Shown here: positions 1 through 8,323 of the stretch, one piece after another
Position numbering within the stretch: the first letter of the stretch is position 1
Layout: each line of letters opens with the position of its first letter
Source of the DNA: JANWYT01 sp046719465
GTDB taxonomy: Bacteria; Chloroflexota; Anaerolineae; Aggregatilineales; Phototrophicaceae
DNA length: 25,733 nucleotides
Assembly (NCBI GenBank): GCA_046719465.1
Contig: JBDNCV010000046.1
Coordinates: 1-25,733, forward strand
Reading direction: 5' to 3'
Position numbers and translations under genes: made by a program
The notes under the pieces: generated by a model
Seen by the model: the letters and a program-made list of their open reading frames with translations, nothing else
Told to the model about the DNA's origin: nothing
The model's database searches: none

Positions 1-1243
1 CCTCGCGCGGGTCAACGATGCAGCCCGCGACAGCGGCGGCGGCCACCACATAGGGGTTGGCCAGATAACAAGGCGCGTCGGGCGTGCCCATCCGCCCGCG
101 GAAGTTGCGGCTGCCGGTGCTGATGGTAGCCTCGTTGGGGGCGGGCACGCCCATGTGGTTGCCCATGCAGGGGCCGCAGCCCGGCGTGTTGATCGCCGCG
201 CCTGCCTCGATGAGCGTGGCCAGCACGCCCGTCGCCAGCGCCTGCTGGATCACTTGTGAGCTGGCGGGGATGACGATCAAGCGCGAGCGGATGCGCTTGC
301 CTTTGAGCACCTCGGCGGCGGCGGCCAAGTCCTCGTAGCGCCCGCCCGCGCACGTGCCGATGAAAGCCTGCTCAATCGGCTGGCCGAGCGACTCCGTCAG
401 GTCGAACACGTTGTCGGGCTGATGCGGGAAAGCCACCTGCGGCGGCAGCGCGGCGCAGTCGATGGCGTGTTCTTGGTCGTAGACGGCGTCAGGGTCAGGG
501 TAGATCGGCGTGTAATCGCGGGTGCGTTTGGCTTCCAGCGCGTCGAACACCAGTTGATCAGGCGGCAGGTAGGCGCTCATCGCCCCAAACTCGGCCATCA
601 AGTTGGGCAGCACGGGGCGCTCATCCAGCGAAAGCGTGCTGATCGTGTCCCCGTGAAACTCCACCGCGCGATAGCCGCTGCCCGTCAAGCGCAGGTCGCG
701 CAGCACCTTCAGCGCGATGTCTTTGGCCATCACGCCGGGCTGCAAGCGCCCTGTGAGGGTGATCTTGAGCGTTTCCGGCACGCGCACCCACAGCTCACCC
801 GTCGCCCACAGCGCCGCCATCTCGGTGCGCCCTACGCCCATCCCGAACGCGCCCAACCAGCCGAAGTGCGTCGTGTGGCTGTCGCTGCCGAAGACCGTCT
901 CCCCGGGCAGGACAAGCGCCTCCTCGCTGATGACCTGATGGCAGATGCCGCGCCCGACCTCATAAAAGTGCTGGATGCCTTGCTCGCGCACCCACGCGCG
1001 GATGTCGGCGTGGTTCTGAGCGTGGGCGGTCGTCGGGGCGGGCACAGCGTGATCCAGCGTGATCGCCACGCGCTCGGGGTGGGCGATGCGCGCCGCGCCG
1101 ATCTCTTTAAACAAGCGGATGATGGCGGCGGTGTTGTCGTGGCTGAACATCAGGTCGGCGCGCACGTCGAGGATGTCCCCAACGTTGGCGTGGTCAACGC
1201 CAGCGGCGCGTGCCAGCACTTTCTGGACGAAGGTCTGCGGCAT
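1..1243 (-). CDS. Aconitase-superfamily hydro-lyase large subunit, LeuC/homoaconitase type (partial)
   Basis: Large subunit of a [4Fe-4S] dehydratase that isomerises isopropylmalate or homocitrate. The frame opens at ATG 1243 (MPQTFVQKVLARAAGV) and stays open for 414 codons to the left edge. The last visible residues (AVAGCIVDPRE) match the C-terminus of the short ~420-residue LeuC/HacA class, so only a few codons are missing. Visible motifs are GRGICHQVISEE, FGSDSHTTHFGWLGAFGMG, IGTCAGGRYEDL and INTPGCGPCMGNHMG; the Cys of GTC and the two Cys of GCGPC are the expected cluster ligands. The usual GTCTNGR reads GTCAGGR here. It starts 6 bases after the IolB-like gene, so the two are probably co-transcribed. 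A partner small subunit is not in the window. Because homocitrate synthase is encoded nearby, it could be the lysine-pathway homoaconitase (LysT), but motifs alone do not separate that from LeuC. Confidence 0.87.
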   Translation of the reverse strand, partial: MPQTFVQKVLARAAGVDHANVGDILDVRADLMFSHDNTAAIIRLFKEIGAARIAHPERVAITLDHAVPAPTTAHAQNHADIRAWVREQGIQHFYEVGRGICHQVISEEALVLPGETVFGSDSHTTHFGWLGAFGMGVGRTEMAALWATGELWVRVPETLKITLTGRLQPGVMAKDIALKVLRDLRLTGSGYRAVEFHGDTISTLSLDERPVLPNLMAEFGAMSAYLPPDQLVFDALEAKRTRDYTPIYPDPDAVYDQEHAIDCAALPPQVAFPHQPDNVFDLTESLGQPIEQAFIGTCAGGRYEDLAAAAEVLKGKRIRSRLIVIPASSQVIQQALATGVLATLIEAGAAINTPGCGPCMGNHMGVPAPNEATISTGSRNFRGRMGTPDAPCYLANPYVVAAAAVAGCIVDPRE

Positions 1244-1249
1244 GGTCGT

Positions 1250-2089
1250 TTATCCTTCTGGAGCGGTTGGCAAATCAGCTGGTTCAATGGGTTCCATGCC
1301 GATATCGACAATCGGCAGGCGGGGATCGGGGGCGGCGTGGGCATAGACGCGGCTGTACCACGCATAGTCAGGGTAGGCATTGCGGGTAGCGCTCAGGCTG
1401 TGGCTCATCCCCAGCGCATAGGTGACGCCGATAGGGCTGCTGACGACGGAGTGATACGCGCCCGACGGGACAGCCACAAGGTCGTTGTGGCGGCTGGTGA
1501 AGGTTTCTTCGCGGCCTTGAACGCGCAGTTGGTGCAGCGCGAAGCCAGTCGCGCGGTCTTGTTTCATCATCAGCAGCGCTTCGCTGTCTTGATACATCAT
1601 CGGCGGGAAGAACGCCCAATTGGTGCTGGGGATGTATGTCTCCCACAAGCTGAGTTCCCCCTGCACCACGCGGTTCACCTGATAGCTGATGCGCCCGACG
1701 GTGTGCAGGTGCACGTTGACATCGCTGGGGCGGATGAGGCGGGTCTGCACTGGCTGCACGGCCGTCGCCCAGCAGGCCGCAAATTGAAAGTCGTCGCTGA
1801 GGGATTCAATTTCAAACTCGGTGTTGGGCGCAATGGTGACGGCGTAGGGCATCCCCGCGAACACGTCGGTGCGCCGCCCCACGTCGAGGAACGTCTCGCT
1901 GTTGGTGCGGATGTCCGCCACGCCGCCGAGGATCACCGCAGCGTAGTTGTATTGGCCGGTGGTAAGCGCGAATTTCTTGCCAGTCGTCAGCGCCATAGCG
2001 ATGCCGTTCAACCGCGTGAGGTCAGCTTGGCCAGCGGCGATGCGCTGGATGATGTTGCCGGTGTCGTTGGCGAGGATGAGGTGTTCCAT
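1250..2089 (-). CDS. IolB-family (5-deoxyglucuronate isomerase-like) protein lacking metal histidines
   Basis: A 279-residue double cupin-like protein of the KduI/IolB superfamily. Landmarks are GRRTDVFAGMPYAVTIAPNT (71-90), TRLIRPSDV (117-124), NWAFFPPMMYQD (157-168) and the C-terminal HNDLVAVPSGAYHSVVSSP segment. In inositol catabolism IolB isomerises 5-deoxy-glucuronate. As I recall the family, the second cupin carries PPHKHD, whose histidines bind metal; here the same place reads PPMMYQD (M164, M165, Y166), while the later His of the GYH-type motif is kept (H213). Enzyme activity is therefore doubtful and no iol symbol is given. Start: ATG 2089 is preceded by AAAGG at 8 bases; an in-frame ATG at 2110 adds 7 residues. 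No other inositol genes are visible. It lies between the membrane protein gene and the hydro-lyase gene, with 6 bases to the latter. Confidence 0.75.
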   Translation of the reverse strand: MEHLILANDTGNIIQRIAAGQADLTRLNGIAMALTTGKKFALTTGQYNYAAVILGGVADIRTNSETFLDVGRRTDVFAGMPYAVTIAPNTEFEIESLSDDFQFAACWATAVQPVQTRLIRPSDVNVHLHTVGRISYQVNRVVQGELSLWETYIPSTNWAFFPPMMYQDSEALLMMKQDRATGFALHQLRVQGREETFTSRHNDLVAVPSGAYHSVVSSPIGVTYALGMSHSLSATRNAYPDYAWYSRVYAHAAPDPRLPIVDIGMEPIEPADLPTAPEG

Positions 2090-2137
2090 GACGGCTGCCT
2101 TTGGTTGCATCGCTTGTGGATTGTAGCGCGTTTTGCG

Positions 2138-3238
2138 CTAGACCACCCATAACCCCGGGATTAAGAAGGCGACGAGCGCCGCCGGCAGCCACGCCGCCGC
2201 CAGCAAACGCCAGCGCCGCGGCATATGCTCGGCGACGAACAGCAGCCCCGCAGGCACGATCAAAATCGCCACCCGATAGGCCGCGACGGGGTCTTCCCAG
2301 CTCACGTCTGGCATGACCATCACAAACGCGGCCGCGGGCAGCAGCAGCGCCACGCTCAGCGTCAGGCGGCGCGTGCGCCACACCACGCGCAGCGCGGCCA
2401 GCAGCAAGGCCAGCGTCGGCAGGCCCAGCCACAGCAGCAGCATCCCGAACAAAAGCGGGTCATCAACGGTGAACAGACCCTCGAACGGGATCGCGTGCAG
2501 CTTGGCGGCGGGGTAGCCCAACGGCAGCCGCCCAAACCACAGCCGCATCACCCCCCACCAGACGAAGAAGTACAAAGCAGGCCCCGCCCCGATCAAGAAC
2601 GCCCAGCGCCAGCGCCCGCGCGCCAGCGCCGCATGCAGCGCCAACCCCAACGCCACCAGCAGCCCGATCTCTTTGGCGGCGGTGGCCAACACCAGCAGCC
2701 CAACCGTCCAGCGCCAGCGCTCATCCAGATAGGCGGTGACCGCCGCCAGCGCCAACGCCACGCACAAGATCTCGGTCAGGTTGAAGCGCAGCGCGAACAC
2801 CGCCCCGATCCACAGTGCATACACCACGGCTGACCAGCCTTGCCCGCCCAGCCGCACGATGAGATGCGCCAGCAGGCCGCACGCCAGCGCATGTGCCGCA
2901 AGGTTGATCAGCACCAGCGCCCACGGCACGACGTCGGCGCTGCCCAACGCGAGCGCCCGCGCCAGCACTGGGTAGAGGATGCGCTGGAAGCGCAGCGTTG
3001 CGCCGTCCATGAACGGCTCCGCTGCGGCCCCGTCGCGGGCGATGAAGTAGACAAATTGGCCGTCATAGCCTACCGTGCCGTTGGGGTCGCCTTCGCTGAA
3101 GCGCGTGCCGATGTGCGCGAAGGCCAGCACGCCCTGCGGCTGGTTCAACACGACGACCAACGTCAGCGCCGCATACAGCGCGAAGGTGATCGCAGCGACC
3201 CACCCCCCAACTGCTCGTGCCTGCTGCGCTGCTGTCAT
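2138..3238 (-). CDS. Polytopic membrane protein, GT-C glycosyltransferase-like
   Basis: A 366-residue integral membrane protein with about nine to ten hydrophobic helices, starting with a segment at residues ~12-31. After it comes a short loop with GTVGYDGQFVYFIARDG (54-70), where a conserved-looking Asp (D59) sits on the outside loop after TM1. That layout, an acidic residue in the first long loop followed by many TM segments, is typical of GT-C fold lipid-sugar-dependent glycosyltransferases, and 'YDGQFYY'-like motifs recur in uncharacterised members. Substrate is unknown. ATG 3238 lies one base beyond the stop of the DnaJ-domain gene, so translation is probably coupled. No signal of truncation. 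A general transporter is the alternative, but no transporter signature is visible. Confidence 0.6.
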   Translation of the reverse strand: MTAAQQARAVGGWVAAITFALYAALTLVVVLNQPQGVLAFAHIGTRFSEGDPNGTVGYDGQFVYFIARDGAAAEPFMDGATLRFQRILYPVLARALALGSADVVPWALVLINLAAHALACGLLAHLIVRLGGQGWSAVVYALWIGAVFALRFNLTEILCVALALAAVTAYLDERWRWTVGLLVLATAAKEIGLLVALGLALHAALARGRWRWAFLIGAGPALYFFVWWGVMRLWFGRLPLGYPAAKLHAIPFEGLFTVDDPLLFGMLLLWLGLPTLALLLAALRVVWRTRRLTLSVALLLPAAAFVMVMPDVSWEDPVAAYRVAILIVPAGLLFVAEHMPRRWRLLAAAWLPAALVAFLIPGLWVV

Positions 3239-3239
3239 C

Positions 3240-3968
3240 TCATCCCCGCAGGTGTGCCATCAGGTGGATGTAGGCCTCGTTGATCTGCTGCATGCGTTTG
3301 GCGGCTTGGGGCGTGTTGTTCACGTCCGGGTGATACTGCCGCGCCAGCTCTCGGTAGGCTTTCTTAATGGCAGAAAGGTTGTCGTTCACGTCCACCCCAA
3401 GCGTCTGATAGTGGCGCAGCAGCGCAGGCGCAATCTCGGCGGTGGGCGGCGGCTGATAGGGGGCTTCGCCCTCGCGCGGGTCAAAGGTGGCCACGCGCCA
3501 GCGCCCCGCGATGCTCGGCTCATCCGTTTGGACAACCTCCCCGCGCAGCAGCGACAAATCCAGCAGATCGCCGTGGACGACGTGCCGACGCGCGCCCTCG
3601 CCCTCGAAGTAGACAGGGAAGAAGAACGAATGGCGGTTCGCCACCTCAAAGCCGTAGATTTTGCCCCCCTGCACCGCCAGCAGGGCTTGCATCCAGTCCT
3701 CAATGGGATAGTAATCGCCGTGGGCGGGCAAGAAGATGTCGAAGTAGAAGAAGAACAGCGAATAGCGCCCGCGCGCGGTGTTCGTCCGCAGGTGATGTTG
3801 GAGGTTTTGCAGCGTGAAGGGGCGCTCGATCATGTAGGCCATGATGCGCTCGCCGCTCATCAGGCTGAAGTACATGATGTCGCCGTCTTCATAAATGTGA
3901 CGGACGATCTGCCGCTCTTGAATCTCCGTGATGAATTGGCTGACCGCCGTAAAGGTGTCGTAACGCAT
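3240..3968 (-). CDS. DnaJ-domain protein with novel N-terminal domain
   Basis: A 242-residue protein whose last ~59 residues form a J-domain: HYQTLGVDVNDNLSAIKKAY, then ELARQYHPDV with the HPD tripeptide at 213-215, then a third helix MQQINEAYIHLM. The J-domain stimulates DnaK-type ATPases. The first ~150 residues are not a zinc-finger or G/F region of DnaJ. They look like a compact α/β module (EDGDIMYFSLMSGERIMAYM, YSLFFFYFDIFLP) that I do not recognise. The J-domain is C-terminal, unlike DnaJ or CbpA, so this is a specialised co-chaperone rather than the general one. It follows sucB after 105 bases and abuts the membrane protein gene. No signal peptide or TM segment is evident. Confidence 0.75.
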   Translation of the reverse strand: MRYDTFTAVSQFITEIQERQIVRHIYEDGDIMYFSLMSGERIMAYMIERPFTLQNLQHHLRTNTARGRYSLFFFYFDIFLPAHGDYYPIEDWMQALLAVQGGKIYGFEVANRHSFFFPVYFEGEGARRHVVHGDLLDLSLLRGEVVQTDEPSIAGRWRVATFDPREGEAPYQPPPTAEIAPALLRHYQTLGVDVNDNLSAIKKAYRELARQYHPDVNNTPQAAKRMQQINEAYIHLMAHLRG

Positions 3969-4033
3969 AACAATACAGGCACTTTCGACTTGCGAGCGGT
4001 TGAGAGACGGCAGGGCAGGGGAGATGCTCTCAA

Positions 4034-4053
4034 GGGCGAGTTACAACTCGCCC
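4034..4053. repeat. Perfect small palindrome in sucB-dnaJ gap
   Basis: GGGCGAGTT and AACTCGCCC form a perfect 9-base inverted repeat around a 2-base centre in the 105-base space between sucB and the DnaJ-domain gene. There is no T-run on either side, so it is not a canonical intrinsic terminator. It may be a dispersed hairpin or an mRNA processing or stability element. Confidence 0.6.
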
Positions 4054-4073
4054 CTGCGCGATGCTGCCAGCGC

Positions 4074-5312
4074 TTACCCCTCCAGCAGCAGGGTCTCAGG
4101 GTCTTCGATCAGTTCCTTGACCTTGACGAGGAACTGCACTGCCTCGCGCCCGTCCACGATGCGGTGATCGTATGTCAGCGCGATGTACATCATCGGGCGG
4201 ATGACGACCTGCCCGTTGACCGCCACCGGACGATCCTTGATCCCATGCAGGCCGAGGATGCCCACCTGCGGGAAATTGAGGATCGGCGTGCTCAACAGCG
4301 AGCCGAACACGCCGCCGTTGGTGATCGAGAATGTGCCGCCCAACAGCGATTCGAGCGCCAGCGTGCCGCTGCGCGCTTGATCGGCGTATTCCTTGATCTT
4401 CTTCTCAATCTCGGCGAAGGACATCTTGTCGGCATCGCGCAGCACGGGCACGACGAGGCCTTCTTCCGCGCCGATGGCCATGCCGATGTCGTAGTAGTTC
4501 TTCTTGATGATCGTGTCCCCGTCAATCTCGGCGTTGAGCAGCGGGAAGGCCTTCAACGCGCCGATGGTGGCCTTGACGAAGAACGAGCTGAAGCCCAAGC
4601 CCACCCCGTACTTCTTCTGGAACGATTCCTTGCGGCGGGCGCGCACGTCCATCACGGCGCTCATATCCACCTCGTTGAAGGTGGTGAGCATGGCGGCCTC
4701 GGTGTTGGCCTGCACGAGGCGGCTGGCGATGGTGCGGCGGCGGCGCGTCATCTTGATGCGTTCCTCGCGCGCGCTGTTGTCGATGAGCAGCGGCAGGGCA
4801 GGGGCAGGGGCGGCTTTGGGGGCTGCGGGCGCGGTCGGCGTGGGGGCAGGCGCAGGGGCTGCTGCGGCGGACTGCTTGCTCAGATGCTCCACCACGTCGG
4901 CCTTCATGACGCGCTGGCCGTCGCGCGGGGGAACCTGCGCGAGGTCAACGCTGTTGGCCTCGGCCACGCGCCGCGCCACCGGGCTGGCCTTCGGGTCAGA
5001 GGGAGCCGCAGGGGCAGGCGCAGGGGCCGCGGCGGGCTGCGCAGCAGCCGGGGCAGGAGCCGCCGCAGCGCTGGCGCTGCCCTCGACCACGCCCAGCACA
5101 TCGCCCGCTTTGACATCCGCGCCTTCAGGGTGCGCAATCTCGGCAAGGATGCCGTCGCCGTCGGCGGTCACTTCTAGCGAGACTTTGTCCGTCTCCAAGA
5201 TGACCACGACGTCGCCGCTTTTGACGGGGTCGCCGACCTTCTTCTGCCACTCGCTGACGGTGGCCTCAACAACCGATTCACTCAAGGGGGGAACAACGAT
5301 ATTAAACGCCAT
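4074..5312 (-). CDS. sucB: Dihydrolipoyllysine succinyltransferase, E2 of 2-oxoglutarate dehydrogenase
   Basis: E2 core of the 2-oxoglutarate dehydrogenase complex, which passes the succinyl group from lipoate to CoA in the TCA cycle. It is 412 residues, the normal size. Domains in order: lipoyl domain with ETDKVSLEV and the lipoylated Lys at 43; an Ala-Pro-rich linker (about 80-105); a peripheral subunit-binding domain (ASPVARRVAEANSVDL... ADVVEHL); a second Ala-Pro linker; and the catalytic domain ending in ALTYDHRIVDGREAVQFL, with H383 and D387 as active-site residues. The TYDHRIVDG form and the partner upstream favour SucB over the pyruvate-complex E2. ATG 5312 is 45 bases after the sucA stop. 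The E3 subunit (Lpd) is not in the window. Confidence 0.95.
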   Translation of the reverse strand: MAFNIVVPPLSESVVEATVSEWQKKVGDPVKSGDVVVILETDKVSLEVTADGDGILAEIAHPEGADVKAGDVLGVVEGSASAAAAPAPAAAQPAAAPAPAPAAPSDPKASPVARRVAEANSVDLAQVPPRDGQRVMKADVVEHLSKQSAAAAPAPAPTPTAPAAPKAAPAPALPLLIDNSAREERIKMTRRRRTIASRLVQANTEAAMLTTFNEVDMSAVMDVRARRKESFQKKYGVGLGFSSFFVKATIGALKAFPLLNAEIDGDTIIKKNYYDIGMAIGAEEGLVVPVLRDADKMSFAEIEKKIKEYADQARSGTLALESLLGGTFSITNGGVFGSLLSTPILNFPQVGILGLHGIKDRPVAVNGQVVIRPMMYIALTYDHRIVDGREAVQFLVKVKELIEDPETLLLEG

Positions 5313-5357
5313 GTTGTCTCATCCTTCGGTAGCCATGTTCCATATCGCCCATGGCGT

Positions 5358-8177
5358 TCAGCTAAAAATGTGATGATAAGCCGCGTCGATGACGGTGGCC
5401 TGATTGATCGCCCATGCCGACTTTGACCCCTCGGCTGGGCTGGAGCTGCGACGCCGCCCCACGTAGTTCACCGGCGTGTGGATCCCGACGAGCTTCTTGA
5501 GGCGGTAGTTCATGAACTCCCATGCGCCCATGTTCTTCGGCTCTTCCTGCGCCCACACAATCTGCGTGACCTTGAGATATTTGCGCAGGATGCTGCTCAG
5601 CTCATCCGCCGGGAAGGGGTAGAGCTGCTCCACGCGCACGATGGCGATGTGTGGGTGATCTGTCCGCACGGTGGGGCGCAAGTTGGCCGCGCGCGGCCCC
5701 AGCTCTTCCAGCTTGCGCGCGTCGTTGCCGTAGATCAAATCGTAGTAGAACTTGCCGCTGACGAAGATCAGCCGCGTGACCTGCTCAGGGTCGGCGATGG
5801 GGTCGTCAATGACCGGTTGGAAGCGGCTCTCGCCGGTTAGCTCTAACGGCGTGCTAGCTACGTCAGGGTTGCGCAGCAGGCTCTTAGGGGTCATGACCAC
5901 CAGCGGCAGCGGATCAGTCTTGAGCAGCAGCGCCTGCCGCCGCAGCAGGTGGAAGTACTGCGCGGCGGTCGTGCAGTTGGCGATGCGCACGTTGAACTTG
6001 GCAGCGAGCTGCAAGAAGCGTTCCAAGCGCCCGCTCGAGTGGTCTGGCCCGGCGCCTTCGTGGCCATGCGGCAGCAGCAGCACCAGCGAGGGCGTTTGCC
6101 CCCACTTCTCCCGCGCGGAGAGGACAAACTCATCGACAATCGTCTGCGCGCCGTTGATGAAGTCGCCGTACTGGGCTTCCCATAGGACGAGACGCTCTGG
6201 CGCTTGGACGTTGTAGCCATATTCGAAGCCCAGCGCGGCCGCCTCGGAGAGGGGGCTGTTGCGCACTTCGAACGCAGCCTGTGCCTGCGGGAACTCCATC
6301 AGCGGGGAGAGGGGCTGGCCGGTCTTGGCGTCGTAGAGGACGCTGTGCCGGTGGCTGAATGTGCCGCGCTCGCTGTCCTGCCCCGTCAGGCGGATCGGGA
6401 TGCCATCGGCAAGGATGGTAGCGAAAGCCAGTTCTTCCGCGATGGCCCATTCGATGGCCTTGGCGTTAGGGTCGTTGAGCGCGGTGCGCCGCCCGCGGAT
6501 CGTCTTCTCAAAGCGCGGCGAGTAAAAGTTGAAGCCTTCGAGCGTTCCGGCGAGGCCGTCGTTGATGGCGATGAGCCGCTCCATCGGGACAGCGGTGGCG
6601 ACGCGCCGTGCCATGCCCGGCTCTGGCTCATAGCGCAGCTCGAGCGCCAGCGTCTCGGGCTGCAAGCTGTCATAGGTCGACTGCATGACGCTGTCGTACT
6701 TGCTGACGAACGCATCGCCATCGGCTTGATACCCGCGCGCTTGCAGCGTCTTCTGCCAGATGCGGCGCACGTTTTCGTGTTTGCGGATCACGTCGTACAT
6801 GAGCGGCTGCGTGAAGCCCGGCTCGTCCAGCTCGTTGTGGCCGTATTTGCGGTAGCCGATGAGGTCGATCATGAAGTCTTGCTCAAACTCGGCTTGATAG
6901 GCGAAGGCGATGCGCGCGGCCTCGATGCAGGCAGCGGGGTCATCGGCGTTGACGTGCAAAATGGGCACTTTGAAGCCCTTCGCAAGGTCGCTGGCGTACA
7001 GCGTGCTGCGCCCGTCCTTCGGCAGGGTGGTAAAGCCCACCTGATTGTTGGCGATGAAGTGGATCGTGCCACCCGTCCAATAGCCCGGCAGGCGCGAGAG
7101 GTTGAACGTCTCGGCGACGATGCCCTGCCCGGGGAAGGAGGCGTCCCCGTGGATGAGGATTTGCATCGTCTTACGATGGTCGAAGGTCGGCATCCCACGT
7201 TTGGAGGTGTCTGTCCCGGCGGCGCGCGCCATGCCCACTGCCACCGGATTCACCGCCTCAAGGTGGCTGGGGTTGGGGGGCATGGTGAGCGTCAGCTTGT
7301 GGCCGTCGCGGCTGATGACCTCGCGTTTCCACGCTTTGTGATACTTCACATCGTCCACCGTCCAGCCAAGCGCGGACTGGCGTTCCTGCACTTCAACGAA
7401 GTCTTTGAAGTCGGCGAGGATGAGGTCATAGGGCTTTTGCATGACGTGCGCCAGCACGTTCAGGCGGCCGCGATGCGCCATCGCCACCGCGATCGTCTCG
7501 ACTTTCGTTTCAGTCGAAAGGCGCACGATCTCGTCGAGCATCGGCACGAGCATGTCGAGGCCTTCAATCGAGAAGCGGTACTTGGTGGGGAAGGTGCGCT
7601 GGAGGAAGTTCTCAAAGGCTTCCACCTGCGCCAGCCGCTCCAGCAGGGCGATGGCCTCTTCCTCTGTGCCCTCAAAGCGGTAGCGGCGGCTTTCAGCGGC
7701 CTCGCGCAGCCACGCGCGCTGGAAGGGATCGCGCATGTGGTCGTTGTCGAAGCCGATGCTGCTGCTGTAGACCTCGCGCAGCTTCTCGCACACTTCGTAG
7801 AGGTTGGCGCTGCTCGCGCTGAGGGGGCTGTCGATCAAGCCCGGGGGGAGCGCCTTCAGATCCTCCTCGGTGATGCCGTGGAAGGCCGGATCCAGCTCTG
7901 GATCGCCCAGCGGCTTCGTCCCCAACGGGTCGAGCTTGGCGGCCATGTGGCCGAACTGGCGAATGGCTTGGGCGTAGCTGGTCGCGCCGACGACTTTTTG
8001 TAGGTCGATGGCGGGGGCTTCTGGCGCAGGGTGGCCATTGGCGGCGTCGTAAGGCGACCACACGCTGAAGAACGCGCGGGTCTTGGGGTCGAGCGCGTCG
8101 GGGTTGGTTAAATAACGGTCGTACAGCTCCAAGATGTACCCTGCATTGGGGCCGACGAACTCTTTGGAAAAGGTCAT
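5358..8177 (-). CDS. sucA: 2-oxoglutarate dehydrogenase E1 component
   Basis: Thiamine-diphosphate-dependent decarboxylase of the 2-oxoglutarate dehydrogenase complex. 939 residues, close to the E. coli enzyme. The N-terminal residues YILELYDRYLTNPDALDPKT resemble the E2/E3-contact region. Further motifs are MAHRGRLNVLAHVMQKP, ILIHGDASFPGQGIVAET with a following FIANNQVGFTT (the GD...NN ThDP-Mg motif), GYRKYGHNELDEPGFTQP, QDSERGTFSHRHSVLYD, FEYGYNV and QYGDFINGAQTIVDEF, and near the end WAQEEPKNMGAWEFM. It is the first gene of the leftward set and is transcribed divergently from the 8324 gene across 146 bases. 2-oxoglutarate is also the substrate of the homocitrate synthase encoded at 15496. 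Confidence 0.96.
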   Translation of the reverse strand: MTFSKEFVGPNAGYILELYDRYLTNPDALDPKTRAFFSVWSPYDAANGHPAPEAPAIDLQKVVGATSYAQAIRQFGHMAAKLDPLGTKPLGDPELDPAFHGITEEDLKALPPGLIDSPLSASSANLYEVCEKLREVYSSSIGFDNDHMRDPFQRAWLREAAESRRYRFEGTEEEAIALLERLAQVEAFENFLQRTFPTKYRFSIEGLDMLVPMLDEIVRLSTETKVETIAVAMAHRGRLNVLAHVMQKPYDLILADFKDFVEVQERQSALGWTVDDVKYHKAWKREVISRDGHKLTLTMPPNPSHLEAVNPVAVGMARAAGTDTSKRGMPTFDHRKTMQILIHGDASFPGQGIVAETFNLSRLPGYWTGGTIHFIANNQVGFTTLPKDGRSTLYASDLAKGFKVPILHVNADDPAACIEAARIAFAYQAEFEQDFMIDLIGYRKYGHNELDEPGFTQPLMYDVIRKHENVRRIWQKTLQARGYQADGDAFVSKYDSVMQSTYDSLQPETLALELRYEPEPGMARRVATAVPMERLIAINDGLAGTLEGFNFYSPRFEKTIRGRRTALNDPNAKAIEWAIAEELAFATILADGIPIRLTGQDSERGTFSHRHSVLYDAKTGQPLSPLMEFPQAQAAFEVRNSPLSEAAALGFEYGYNVQAPERLVLWEAQYGDFINGAQTIVDEFVLSAREKWGQTPSLVLLLPHGHEGAGPDHSSGRLERFLQLAAKFNVRIANCTTAAQYFHLLRRQALLLKTDPLPLVVMTPKSLLRNPDVASTPLELTGESRFQPVIDDPIADPEQVTRLIFVSGKFYYDLIYGNDARKLEELGPRAANLRPTVRTDHPHIAIVRVEQLYPFPADELSSILRKYLKVTQIVWAQEEPKNMGAWEFMNYRLKKLVGIHTPVNYVGRRRSSSPAEGSKSAWAINQATVIDAAYHHIFS

Positions 8178-8292
8178 GATCGTGACAATCCGATGATATT
8201 ATTGTATCCTTCACGTCCCATGATGATAGCATTCTGCGTCATGGTTGGGTATGGGTTTTGAGTCTCTTAACCGAAAGTTAGCCGCCAATCAG

Positions 8293-8312
8293 CGCCTTTC
8301 TAAGGCGTTTTT
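8293..8312 (+). terminator. Terminator-like hairpin just before the 8324 gene
   Basis: CGCCTT (8293-8298) and AAGGCG (8302-8307) form a perfect 6-bp stem with a 3-base loop, followed directly by TTTTT (8308-8312). It ends 11 bases before the ATG at 8324 and no plus-strand gene lies upstream to be terminated. It could be a weak attenuator, or a hairpin that limits ribosome access. Chance is not excluded because the stem is short. Confidence 0.45.
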
Positions 8313-8323
8313 CAGAAATCAAC

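Noticed and set aside
3075..8003. Long plus-strand open frames opposite sucB and sucA
   Set aside because: They are antisense to genes with clear catalytic motifs; GC-rich codon bias opens such frames. Their translations are low-complexity and match no family.
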